Positions 7,971 through 15,587 of a DNA stretch of 64,000 bases are shown here, piece after piece. How positions within the stretch are numbered: the first letter of the stretch is position 1; each line of letters starts with the position of its first letter. The DNA is taken from positions 1-64,000 of the IMG/VR virus record IMGVR_UViG_3300045284_000279; one strand, written 5' to 3'. The position numbers and the translations under genes are program-made. Origin of the DNA: a virus. The notes beneath the pieces were generated by a model that saw nothing but the letters and a program-made list of their open reading frames with translations, did no database searches and was not told the origin of the DNA.

Positions 7971-8546
7971 GTGAGTCGCTTGGCTCAGGACTTCCAGCGG
8001 CAGCTCGACGAGATGGCGAAGGACCGGCGCACGGTGCGTCGTAGCGAAAGAAGGAGTGGTTCAATGACCGAGGACGAGAGCGCAGGGAACGAGACGGCAG
8101 GCACCGAGATCGAACCGGATACCGAGACCAGCGGCGCCGACTACGCGAAGGCAACCTCGGAGACAGAAGGAGCAGCAGCAGACATGGCGAAGCAGCCGAC
8201 GGCGAAGAAGCGCACGAAGAAGGCGTCCGGCGCGAAGGCGGCGAAGAAGGCGACCCTGAAGACGGCAAAGGCTCCGAAGGCGCCCAAGGCCGCGAAGGCA
8301 CCCAAGGCCGAGAAGAAGAAGCCGTCGCACGACGGCGCAGGGTCGCGGACCGTGACGGCGCCGGCGAACCTGCCCGCCGCGGGATCGCTCAAGGTCGTCG
8401 GAGTCGAGCCCTACGGGTCGCGCTACGTCCGCGTCAACTTCGAGGACGAGAAGAGCGTGATGTTCCTGCCCGTCAACCTCAGCCCGAGCGACACTATCGC
8501 GATGCGCGACAAGATGGTGAAGTTCCTGAGCGATCGTCTGTCGTGA
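7971..8546 (+). CDS. lysine/alanine-rich protein with C-terminal domain
   Basis: The GTG start at 7971 has AAGGAGAAGGAGG upstream. The 191-residue product has a basic helix (1-28), an acidic threonine/glutamate stretch (32-68), and a strongly basic low-complexity segment (73-118) with KAPKAPKAAKAPKAEKKK-like repeats reminiscent of histone H1 tails. A conserved-looking small beta domain follows (140-191: KVVGVEPYGSRYVRVNFEDE, VMFLPVNLSP). The basic tail probably binds DNA. It could condense phage DNA or act as a linker for the C-terminal domain. Confidence 0.65.
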   Translation: MSRLAQDFQRQLDEMAKDRRTVRRSERRSGSMTEDESAGNETAGTEIEPDTETSGADYAKATSETEGAAADMAKQPTAKKRTKKASGAKAAKKATLKTAKAPKAPKAAKAPKAEKKKPSHDGAGSRTVTAPANLPAAGSLKVVGVEPYGSRYVRVNFEDEKSVMFLPVNLSPSDTIAMRDKMVKFLSDRLS

Positions 8547-8977
8547 CGACTAAGGCAGGTCAACCCGGCGCGTTGAACTTCGACGTGCCTGAGCCTGCCG
8601 AGAGCGACAAGGTCGAGCCTGTACAGGAGCAGGCTCGTCCGCTCTCGCCGCCGCAGGATGCGCCTCAAGTCGATGACGTGCCGCAGAGCGATGAGATGGA
8701 TGCCGCGGCGCTTGTCTTCCTCGAAGATCCGATCGCGCGGAGACTCGCCGTCGCGTGGGTGACGTGCCGCGGCAACGAACACGAGTGGCTGGTAGCTGCA
8801 GGCCTGCCGCGCCTCGAAGCCTCGTCGCAGCGCATTGCGGCTGCGTTGAGGGCCAACCAGATCTGTCGACCCGGCGGCGTGACGGATGCGCTCGCCCTGC
8901 GCTACATCAGGGCCGTCATCACGAAGCCCATCATGGCCGTCGCGGAGCGTGCCAACCGCGGAAAGGACAAACGATGA
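8543..8977 (+). CDS. hypothetical protein, 144 aa
   Basis: GTG start overlapping the previous stop (GTGA). The first 55 residues are acidic and disordered (PEPAESDKVEPVQEQARPLSPP). Residues 60-140 are helical, with AWVTCRGNEHEWLVAAGLPR and a possible helix-turn-helix (SSQRIAAALRANQICRPGGVT). No family was recognised. The gene leads directly into the ParB-like gene with an ATGA overlap. Confidence 0.55.
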   Translation: MTTKAGQPGALNFDVPEPAESDKVEPVQEQARPLSPPQDAPQVDDVPQSDEMDAAALVFLEDPIARRLAVAWVTCRGNEHEWLVAAGLPRLEASSQRIAAALRANQICRPGGVTDALALRYIRAVITKPIMAVAERANRGKDKR

Positions 8978-9714
8978 CGAAGAAAGCTCCTCCTCAGAGC
9001 GACGAATTCGCTCCGAAGGGGAAGGTCGAACGCGTTCCCGTCAGTAAGCTGAAGCCGCATCCGCGCAACTACAAGATCCACCCGCAGGAGCAGATCGACC
9101 ACATCGTCAAGAGCATCGCCGAGCACGGCATCTATCGCAACGTCGTCGTGGCAAAGGACTACACGATCCTCGCCGGGCACGGCGTCGTGCAGGCGATTCA
9201 AAGCATGGGTCTGCTCGGCCCTGACTTGGTGCCGGTCTTCCGCACAGACCTCGATCCGGAGGATCCGCGCGCGCTCAAGATCCTCACCGGCGACAACGAG
9301 ATCAGCCGCCTCGCGGAAGTCGACGATCGCACGTTGACGGGCGTGCTGAAAGACCTCGTCGAAGACCTCGCCGGCACGGGCTTCGACGCGCAGAGCTTGT
9401 CGGCGCTCGTGTTTGTGAGTCGTCCGATCGAGGAGGTCCGCGACAAGAACGAAGCCGCAGAGTGGGTCGGCATGCCGGCCTACGACGAAGGCTCGCAACA
9501 GCTCTTGCTTTCGATGATGTTCCGCGACCCCGATGCGCGGGCGCAGTTCGTCAAGCAGTTCGAGATCAAGATCTCGAAGCGCTCCACCAACGGCAAGGTC
9601 TGGTCGGCGTGGTGGCCGTTCGTGCCTCGCATGGCGCGGCAACAGCAGGTGCTTTTCACTGACGAGGATCTCGATGTCAAGCCAGACGCCAAGCCCGAAC
9701 CCGCCGCCGTCTGA
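8974..9714 (+). CDS. ParB/Srx-like nuclease-domain protein
   Basis: The 246-residue product carries an N-terminal ParB-like domain: VERVPVSKLKPHPRNYKIHP (18-37), IVKSIAEHGIYRNVVV, ILAGHG (65-70) in the place of the GERR/GHxR box, and LKILTGDNEISRLAEVDD. ParB-like domains in phages occur in plasmid-type CTPases, in nucleases and next to DNA methylases or base-modification enzymes. The overlap with a TET-associated-type glycosyltransferase gene supports the last setting here. Residues 165-246 (YDEGSQQLLLSMMFRDPDAR, then a tryptophan-rich part) are an additional domain not seen in chromosomal ParB. Confidence 0.8.
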   Translation: MTKKAPPQSDEFAPKGKVERVPVSKLKPHPRNYKIHPQEQIDHIVKSIAEHGIYRNVVVAKDYTILAGHGVVQAIQSMGLLGPDLVPVFRTDLDPEDPRALKILTGDNEISRLAEVDDRTLTGVLKDLVEDLAGTGFDAQSLSALVFVSRPIEEVRDKNEAAEWVGMPAYDEGSQQLLLSMMFRDPDARAQFVKQFEIKISKRSTNGKVWSAWWPFVPRMARQQQVLFTDEDLDVKPDAKPEPAAV

Positions 9715-10606
9715 TCGACTGCGGCCGAAGTATCCCGTCTACATCCCGTCGAAGGGCCGCGCGGCCAACATGCTGACGTGCCGCGTCTTCGACAGGGGCA
9801 ACGTGCCGTATCGCATCGTCGTGGAGCCGAGCCAGGTCGAGCACTATGCGCCGAAGTACGAGCACTGCCTGTTGGTCCTACCGGAAGACGGGAAAGGCCT
9901 CGTCTACTCGCGGAACTGGATCAAGCGCCACGCGACGGCGGAAGGTCACGCGCGGCACTGGCAGTTCGACGACGACATCAAGTTCATGACGCGGATGTAC
10001 AACGGCCATCGTCTGCCCATCGCGGCGAGCGCGGCGCTGGCGCTGGCTGAGACGTTCGTCGATCGCTACGAGAACGTCGCGCTGGCGAGCCTCAACAGCG
10101 AATTCTTCATCCCGTCGACCTACGGCACGAAGCGGATCTCCGTGCCGCCGTTCTACCTCAACGCGCGGTGCTACACCTGCTTCCTCGTGCTCAACTCGCT
10201 GCCGAACGAGTGGCGGCGACGCTACAACGAGGATACCGACATGACCTTGCAGGTGCTCGCCGACGGCTGGTGCACGGTCCTGTTCAACGCGTTCATGATC
10301 TCGACGCCAGAGACGATGACGGACAAGGGCGGACAGACCAGCATCTACGTCTCGGACGGTCGCCTGAAGATGGCGCGTCAGCTCGAGAGCATGTGGCCTG
10401 GCACGGTGTCGGTGATCCGCCGCCACGGCAGGCCGCAGCACATGATTCGGCACGACTGGAAGCACTTCGACACGCCGCTCAAGCGGAAGCCTGGGCTCGA
10501 GATTCCCGACGGTCCAGACGAGCACGGCATGCGGCTGAAGGCCGTCGGCGAGGTCACGCACCCAATGCTCAAGGAGATGTTGACCGAGATGGAGAGCAAA
10601 CGATGA
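9674..10606 (+). CDS. TET-associated-type glycosyltransferase (TAGT-like)
   Basis: The 310-residue product shows the pattern of the phage TAGT glycosyltransferases predicted to decorate hydroxylated DNA bases. It has YPVYIPSKGRA (20-30), YRIVVEPSQVEHYAP (46-60), GLVYSRNWIKRHA, and HWQFDDDIKFM (95-105) as the metal/nucleotide-sugar DxD-like site. NEDTDMTLQVLADGW then forms the second acidic motif. Start ATG 9674 lies inside the ParB-like gene (41-nt overlap), indicating tight co-expression. The sugar donor is unknown. A TET/JBP oxygenase or pyrimidine hydroxymethylase was not recognised in this window. Confidence 0.75.
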   Translation: MSSQTPSPNPPPSDRLRPKYPVYIPSKGRAANMLTCRVFDRGNVPYRIVVEPSQVEHYAPKYEHCLLVLPEDGKGLVYSRNWIKRHATAEGHARHWQFDDDIKFMTRMYNGHRLPIAASAALALAETFVDRYENVALASLNSEFFIPSTYGTKRISVPPFYLNARCYTCFLVLNSLPNEWRRRYNEDTDMTLQVLADGWCTVLFNAFMISTPETMTDKGGQTSIYVSDGRLKMARQLESMWPGTVSVIRRHGRPQHMIRHDWKHFDTPLKRKPGLEIPDGPDEHGMRLKAVGEVTHPMLKEMLTEMESKR

Positions 10607-11406
10607 AGGCCGTCGCCGTCGTCCCGTGGGTGACGCAACTCGAACGCGACGCCTTCTTGGGCGCGTGGGGCCTGTCGAAGTACAGCGCGCTGCCGTCGTT
10701 CCTGCACTTCCAGCAGGACAAGCACAAGGACGGCTGCGGCGCGACGAAGAACGCCGGCATCGGTGCCGCGGTCGATGCAGGAGCCGACGTCGTCGTCGTG
10801 CTGGACGGAGACTGCTATCCGTCGGAAGAAGCGCCGACGCTCGAACACCTCATGCAGCAGCACGTCGTCGCGTTGACGCCGCAGCATGTCAAGCTGTACG
10901 ATCAGGTGACGGCACCAGCCTCGCGCGGCACGCCGTACTACCACGAGAACTTCCACGTGCTTATGCCGGTCGCGGCGAGCATGGGTTTCTGGACGAACGT
11001 GCCGGACTACTGCGCCGTCAGGCAGTTGGCGCTGCAGGAGCCGATGACCTTCCGGCGCGAGACGGTCTTCGGTCGCTACTTCCCACTCTGCGGCATGAAC
11101 CTCGCCTTCAGGCCTGCCGAGTGGTTTCCGTGGTGCCAGTTCATCGAGGTCGATCGCTTCGACGACATCTGGATGGGATGGCTGTTCCAGAAGGAAGCGT
11201 ATCGCCGCGGCTACTGCTTCAACCTTGCAGGTCCGCTCGTGCACCACTCTCGCCAGAGCAACGTCTGGCGAAACCTCGCGTCTGAGGCACGCTTCCTCGA
11301 AGAGACTGAGACGCTGTGGCGGAAGATCGCCTTGGCGCCTCAGACGACATACGGCGACCTGCTGCCACTGCTACCTGCCGGCACGCGAGGGTTGAAGATC
11401 CGATGA
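10603..11406 (+). CDS. GT75/RGP-like glycosyltransferase or UDP-sugar mutase-like protein
   Basis: The 267-residue product resembles reversibly glycosylated polypeptides (GT75). The acidic metal site is VVVVLDGDCYP (64-73). The acceptor-side block has FPLCGMNLAF (160-169), the near-diagnostic RFDDIWMGW (185-193; RYDDMWAGW in plant proteins) and VHHSRQSNVWRNLASE (213-228, like HSKASNPFVNL). Known GT75 members interconvert UDP-arabinopyranose and furanose or self-glycosylate. A phage member beside a TAGT could supply or transfer a pentose to DNA. It overlaps its neighbours by ATGA on both sides. Confidence 0.75.
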   Translation: MKAVAVVPWVTQLERDAFLGAWGLSKYSALPSFLHFQQDKHKDGCGATKNAGIGAAVDAGADVVVVLDGDCYPSEEAPTLEHLMQQHVVALTPQHVKLYDQVTAPASRGTPYYHENFHVLMPVAASMGFWTNVPDYCAVRQLALQEPMTFRRETVFGRYFPLCGMNLAFRPAEWFPWCQFIEVDRFDDIWMGWLFQKEAYRRGYCFNLAGPLVHHSRQSNVWRNLASEARFLEETETLWRKIALAPQTTYGDLLPLLPAGTRGLKIR

Positions 11407-11840
11407 AGCCTCTCGTCGTCGGCGAAGCGCCCGGTCGTCGTGGTGGCCCACCTCTCGCGGGCGACTGCGGCCAACGCCTCGCCGACTTCTACGGCGTGTC
11501 GTTGCGAGACTTCAAACGGACGTTCACGTGCGTGAACCTGCTGCGCGAGTGGCCAGGGTCCGCAGGGAAGGGATCGAGGTTCCCTCTCGCCGAGGCCAAG
11601 GTGCAGGCTGAGCGGATCGCAGCGCGACTGCCGTGGGGTCGCGTAGTGATCCTGCTCGGTCGTCGCGTGGCCTCAGCATTCGGAGTCAAGACGGACTATT
11701 TCAGGCGAGCGCGGATCGGGAAGTGCATCATGGTCTTCGTCGTGCCTCACCCGTCGCGCGTGAACAGGTGGTTCAACGACCCTGCGAACGTCGACTCGAT
11801 GCGCGCGTTCATGCGAACTATGAAGCCGGTGTCGAGATGA
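11403..11840 (+). CDS. uracil-DNA glycosylase superfamily protein (family-4-like)
   Basis: The 145-residue protein has VGEAPG at residues 6-11 (motif 1 of family 4/5 UDGs), GGPPLAGDCGQRLADFYG, a NLLREWPG segment, VVILLGRRVASAFG, and the DNA-inserting VPHPSRVNRWFND (114-126), with HPS as motif 2. The four cysteines of an iron-sulphur cluster are absent, so it is a short Fe-S-less variant. The enzyme should flip out and excise or recognise a base. Embedded between sugar-transfer genes and a HARE-HTH gene, it may act on a modified or unmodified pyrimidine instead of uracil. Confidence 0.75.
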   Translation: MKPLVVGEAPGRRGGPPLAGDCGQRLADFYGVSLRDFKRTFTCVNLLREWPGSAGKGSRFPLAEAKVQAERIAARLPWGRVVILLGRRVASAFGVKTDYFRRARIGKCIMVFVVPHPSRVNRWFNDPANVDSMRAFMRTMKPVSR

Positions 11841-12811
11841 ACAGCGAAAACTTCAACGTCGTGTTTCCAGAGCGAAATGAGTTTGTCTCGATCGTAGAGC
11901 GAGCGCTGATGATGGCGAAGCATCCGATGAAGCCTCGCGAGCTTGCGCTGATCGTCTGGAAAGAATGGGGCGTGCAGGGAAAGTACATCGACGGCAAATA
12001 CAAGAACCTCCAGAACCTCGAAGAGAGGATCAGGACTGCTGCGATATGTTCCGGCAAGTTAGGGTATGGGGGCCTCGGACGCAATTCTCAGGCGTATGTC
12101 TTCATGCGGTGGTGGTTTGCCGATGCAGGATTGTTCAACGATCAGCCTGAGCCGATCGCGATAGAGGTGACGCGCGAGATCAGAGATTTGGCCATGCGAG
12201 ACGCCGAGCGTAGAGCGCGCTTCTTGCAGGCTGGCAGTCGAGGTGTCGGCCGGCACTTGAGCGACGTAGTGTCTGGATTCATCTGCCAGTATGCCGTTCG
12301 GTGCTATATGGAAGAACGATGGCCGACGATCGTGCTTCCGCCTAGCAACGAACACGACTTCAAGCGGCCTGCTCCAGACGATCTGAGGGTCGTCAAGATA
12401 TCCAAGAGGAAGCAGATCTTGGTTGACGTCACGTCGACTGCTAAGACTACAGGAGTGTTCGGACCTGTCGTAAAGGAAGTCAACGGCAGATCTGCCCACT
12501 TCCACGTGCTGACCTCTCCGGTGAGGAGCATGAGGAACGAGATCGTAAGGGTGCTCATCCACGGATGGGTGAGCAGGGGCGAACTAGAGAAAGGCGTTTA
12601 CGCCTGCGATGCGAGGAACTTCACTTCGCTCGAGGTGAGGCTCAACTGCATCGTGGCTGACGTTGACTATCACGAGATGCGGCGTGTCGACGACCTCGCT
12701 CAAGCGCAAAGGAACGCTGAACTCGTACAGTCTGGCCGCAAGCTACCGACGCACCAGTCGAAGAAGAAAAACAAAAAGCCGACAGGTCCTCTAGCGATGA
12801 TGTGGGATTGA
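11837..12811 (+). CDS. HARE-HTH domain protein with possible nuclease-fold C-terminus
   Basis: Residues about 15-75 (FVSIVERALMMAKHPMKPRE, then LALIVWKEWG) fit a HARE-HTH domain, a winged-helix-like module found in restriction and chromatin proteins and thought to sense DNA modification. Residues 138-230 contain a helix (RHLSDVVSGFICQYAVRCYM), then DDLRVVKISKRKQILVDVTS and HFHVLTSP. This order is compatible with a restriction-endonuclease-like fold, although a clear D/ExK is missing. The C-terminus is lysine-rich. Codons end in A/T more often than in neighbouring genes, suggesting later acquisition. Function is unproven. Confidence 0.6.
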   Translation: MNSENFNVVFPERNEFVSIVERALMMAKHPMKPRELALIVWKEWGVQGKYIDGKYKNLQNLEERIRTAAICSGKLGYGGLGRNSQAYVFMRWWFADAGLFNDQPEPIAIEVTREIRDLAMRDAERRARFLQAGSRGVGRHLSDVVSGFICQYAVRCYMEERWPTIVLPPSNEHDFKRPAPDDLRVVKISKRKQILVDVTSTAKTTGVFGPVVKEVNGRSAHFHVLTSPVRSMRNEIVRVLIHGWVSRGELEKGVYACDARNFTSLEVRLNCIVADVDYHEMRRVDDLAQAQRNAELVQSGRKLPTHQSKKKNKKPTGPLAMMWD

Positions 12812-12812
12812 A

Positions 12813-13058
12813 ATGGGATGCTGTGCGCTTGGGACTTGTGTTTTATCGAAGGCTCTTGGAGGGCCAGGCTGCTACCTGTGTGACGTCGTCGCGAAGCTCC
12901 CGCAACCGAAGAAGCTCTCGCGCGACCTCGATGCTCTGGCTGATGCTGCTGAAGCCGAAGCTGCTGCCAAGCTGAAAGCAGAAGACGGTCAGCAACCGAA
13001 GGAAAAGAAGCCGCGCAAGCAAGCGCGCAAGGCGCAGACGATGGACAGGTTGATATGA
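12813..13058 (+). CDS. small cysteine-containing protein, 81 aa
   Basis: An 81-residue protein with an N-terminal cysteine cluster (CCALGTC, CYLCD), then an alanine/glutamate/lysine-rich helix and a basic tail. The CC-x4-C-x12-C-x2-C spacing could hold zinc. No family was recognised. It overlaps the Cas4-like gene by ATGA. Confidence 0.5.
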   Translation: MGCCALGTCVLSKALGGPGCYLCDVVAKLPQPKKLSRDLDALADAAEAEAAAKLKAEDGQQPKEKKPRKQARKAQTMDRLI

Positions 13059-13771
13059 GCGATCGGCCTCGCGACGGCAAGCGGTTCGTGTGGACGACGT
13101 GGATCACGGGTCTGTTGGCAGCCGACAATCACTGCGCGTGGGCGACGTGGTATCGCGCGCACTACTTCTTCGCCAAGCGTCCAGAAAGCCCTGAGCGCGA
13201 AGCGAACCTCGCGCGTTGGCAGAACGACCACGTGCAGGCCGTGCGCGCGAAGGCCGACGAGCTCGAGAAAGAGGGCTGGACCGTCACGGTAGAAGACCAG
13301 AACAAGTTCTTCGTCCGCGGCGAGACGGCGACGCTGTCGGGTTGTGCCGACCTCGTCGCCGTGCGCGACGTAGGCCTGCCGAAGTACGAAGCCTTCGAGC
13401 TGACGGCTTCGCCTGCCGTCACGGCGACCCGCCACGCGATGATCGTCGACTGCAAAACTGGCGAACGCAGGAACGGCGACTGGTGGCAGGTTGCGATCTA
13501 CTTGGCGTATGCGCCTGCGGCGCTGCGCGTGCTCAACGGCGTCGACGTGCTGACGGGTCGCGTGTCGTATCGCGACGGGAACCTCGATCTGTCCAGCGAC
13601 GTGCTGACCGACGACGTGCGACGGCGCATCGGTGCCGAGGTCCGCTCTGCGGCCGGAGCGACGCCTCCACCTCGCACGCCGAGCCCACGCGAGTGTGCAT
13701 ACTGCAACATCTTGGCCTGTCCCGATCGCATCGATGAACCCATAAGCGAATCAGCGACGGAGGACTTTTGA
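13055..13771 (+). CDS. Cas4/RecB-like PD-(D/E)XK nuclease with cysteine cluster
   Basis: The 238-residue protein has nuclease motifs H59, GCADL (D99), IVDCKTG (D132, K134) and QVAIYL (Q145). C27 plus C214-x2-C217-x4-C222 resemble the four iron-sulphur cysteines of Cas4/AddB-type nucleases. It may process DNA ends or branched intermediates in replication. It is distinct from the ERF-linked nuclease at 2178, which lacks the cysteines. The neighbouring RuvC-like and DnaB genes point to replication and recombination. No CRISPR array is present, so no adaptation role is implied. Confidence 0.8.
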   Translation: MSDRPRDGKRFVWTTWITGLLAADNHCAWATWYRAHYFFAKRPESPEREANLARWQNDHVQAVRAKADELEKEGWTVTVEDQNKFFVRGETATLSGCADLVAVRDVGLPKYEAFELTASPAVTATRHAMIVDCKTGERRNGDWWQVAIYLAYAPAALRVLNGVDVLTGRVSYRDGNLDLSSDVLTDDVRRRIGAEVRSAAGATPPPRTPSPRECAYCNILACPDRIDEPISESATEDF

Positions 13772-14265
13772 CGAGCATATTCATCGGCCTCGACCCAGGC
13801 GTCACCGGCGGCATTGCGTTTCAGCAGATGCCCGGCGTCGTCTCGGCCGTCAAGATGCCTGAAACGGATCGCGACCTGTTCGACCTGCTGCACAGCTACG
13901 GCATTCACAGCGGCGCGCACGCGATGCTGGAGCGCGTGTCGTGCTCGCCTCAGATGGGCGTCAAGTCGGTCTGGACCTTCGCGTGCGGCTACGGGCGCCT
14001 GAGGATGGCGCTGACGGCGGCTGGCATTCCCTACGACGAGGTGTCGCCGCTGCGGTGGCAGAATGCGCTCGGCTGCCGATCGAAGGGCGACAAGAACGTG
14101 ACGAAGGCGCGCGCTCAGGCTCTCTTTCCGGACATCAAGGTCACGCATGCGATCGCCGACGCAATCCTGCTGTCGGAATACTGCCGCAGGGTGAGGACTG
14201 GCACGCTCGCTGCGCCTCCGCAGCCGAAGGCGAAGAAGAAGGTCAAGCAGCGCGAGTTGTTCTGA
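13768..14265 (+). CDS. RuvC-like Holliday junction resolvase
   Basis: The 165-residue protein has the RNase H-fold resolvase acids D9 (FIGLDPGVTGG), E55 (MLERV) and D131 (HAIADAILLSEY), plus lysines around 105-114. It should cut branched recombination or packaging intermediates. The start is TTG at 13768, chosen because GGAGGA stands 7 nt upstream and because the GLDPG strand must be near the N-terminus. The basic C-terminus (PKAKKKVKQRELF) may bind DNA. Confidence 0.87.
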   Translation: MTSIFIGLDPGVTGGIAFQQMPGVVSAVKMPETDRDLFDLLHSYGIHSGAHAMLERVSCSPQMGVKSVWTFACGYGRLRMALTAAGIPYDEVSPLRWQNALGCRSKGDKNVTKARAQALFPDIKVTHAIADAILLSEYCRRVRTGTLAAPPQPKAKKKVKQRELF

Positions 14266-15587
14266 TGGCTGCCATCCTCGACCGCACGTTGCCGCATTCG
14301 CTCGAAGCGGAGCGATTCGTGCTCGGCGCGCTGATGGTCTCGCAGAAGTTGTGGCACGCCGTCGCGGCAGAAGTCTCAGCGCAGGACTTCTTTCGCGACG
14401 CGCATCGCAAGGTCTTCGACTCGCTCGCGCGGCTCATCGAGAAGGGGAAGGTCATCGACTTGGTGACCGTGAAGAACGACCTCGGCGTGCGAGGCCTGCT
14501 CGACGAAGTCGGAGGGCCAGCTTATATCGCGTCCTTCGTCGACGGCATGCCGGCCTCGTCGAACGCAGTCGAGTATGCGCGGATCGTGAAGGACAACTCG
14601 CGACTGCGCGACTTGATCCACATCTCGAACAAGCTGATGGCCGCGGCCTACGACCGCGAAGATCAGGCACCGCAGTTGGCCGATGCCGCCCTGCGTGCAC
14701 TGCAAGGGATCTCTGGCGCGGGTGCCGTCGATGCGCCGGTCCTGCTCAAGGACGCGGTGAAGAGCTACTGCGACACGCTCTCGGCTGGAGAACTACCTCC
14801 GCCAACTCCGACAGGCTACGTCGACCTCGACTCGTTGATCGGTGGTATCCATCCTGAGACGCTCGTCATCGTCGCGGCCCGTCCGTCGGTCGGTAAAAGT
14901 TCGTTCGCTCTCGGCGTGTCGGATCAGATTGCGCGCTCAGGCGTGCCGGTCGGGTTCTTCTCGCTCGAGATGCGACAGGAAGATCTCTCGGCGCAGATCA
15001 TCGCGTGGGAATCGGACGTGCCTGTGCAGACCGTCGCGCGAGGTCTAGCCGACGACGTCGAGCTGGCGGAGATCAGCGCAGCGTGGATGCGCATCGATCA
15101 GATTGCTGCGCCGCTGTACATGTTGGCGTCCGACGCGTCGCTCTCGCGGCTCTGGACGTGGGCGCGCAGGCTCAAGGAAGACTGCGGCGTGCGCGTGATC
15201 GTCGTGGACTATATGCAGCTGCTCATGCCCGATCAGCGGCACGCGTCGCAGGAGCAGGAAGTCGCTGCGCTCTCGCGCGGCCTGAAGAAGCTCGCCCGCG
15301 ACCTGAAGGTAACCGTCGTAGCGCTGTCGCAGCTGTCGCGCGCGCCGGAGTCCCGCAACGACAAGCGGCCGCACCTCTCGGACCTGCGGAGCAGCGGCTG
15401 TCTCGAACAGGATTGCGACCTCGCGTTGCTCTTGTTCAGGCAGGAGATGTACAAGCGGTCTGACGAGAACGAAGGCACCGGCGAAGTGATCGTGGCGAAA
15501 AATCGGACCGGGCCAGTCGGCACCGTGCGCCTCTGCTTCGACGCACGCTTTGCGAGGTTCAGGAACCTCGCCAAGGGGGACTTCTGA
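14265..15587 (+). CDS. dnaB: replicative DNA helicase DnaB
   Basis: The 440-residue product has both DnaB domains. The N-terminal helical domain is at 8-110 (SLEAERFVLGALM, DFFRDAHRKVFD). The RecA-like motor has Walker A ARPSVGKSS (205-213), FFSLEM, Walker B VIVVDYMQLL (311-320), ALSQLSRAPE and the arginine-finger region LRSSGCLEQD. Cellular enzymes have M before GK in the P-loop and here it is V. It unwinds DNA at the phage fork, presumably loaded by the product at 6130. The ATG overlaps the resolvase stop by one base. Confidence 0.95.
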   Translation: MAAILDRTLPHSLEAERFVLGALMVSQKLWHAVAAEVSAQDFFRDAHRKVFDSLARLIEKGKVIDLVTVKNDLGVRGLLDEVGGPAYIASFVDGMPASSNAVEYARIVKDNSRLRDLIHISNKLMAAAYDREDQAPQLADAALRALQGISGAGAVDAPVLLKDAVKSYCDTLSAGELPPPTPTGYVDLDSLIGGIHPETLVIVAARPSVGKSSFALGVSDQIARSGVPVGFFSLEMRQEDLSAQIIAWESDVPVQTVARGLADDVELAEISAAWMRIDQIAAPLYMLASDASLSRLWTWARRLKEDCGVRVIVVDYMQLLMPDQRHASQEQEVAALSRGLKKLARDLKVTVVALSQLSRAPESRNDKRPHLSDLRSSGCLEQDCDLALLLFRQEMYKRSDENEGTGEVIVAKNRTGPVGTVRLCFDARFARFRNLAKGDF

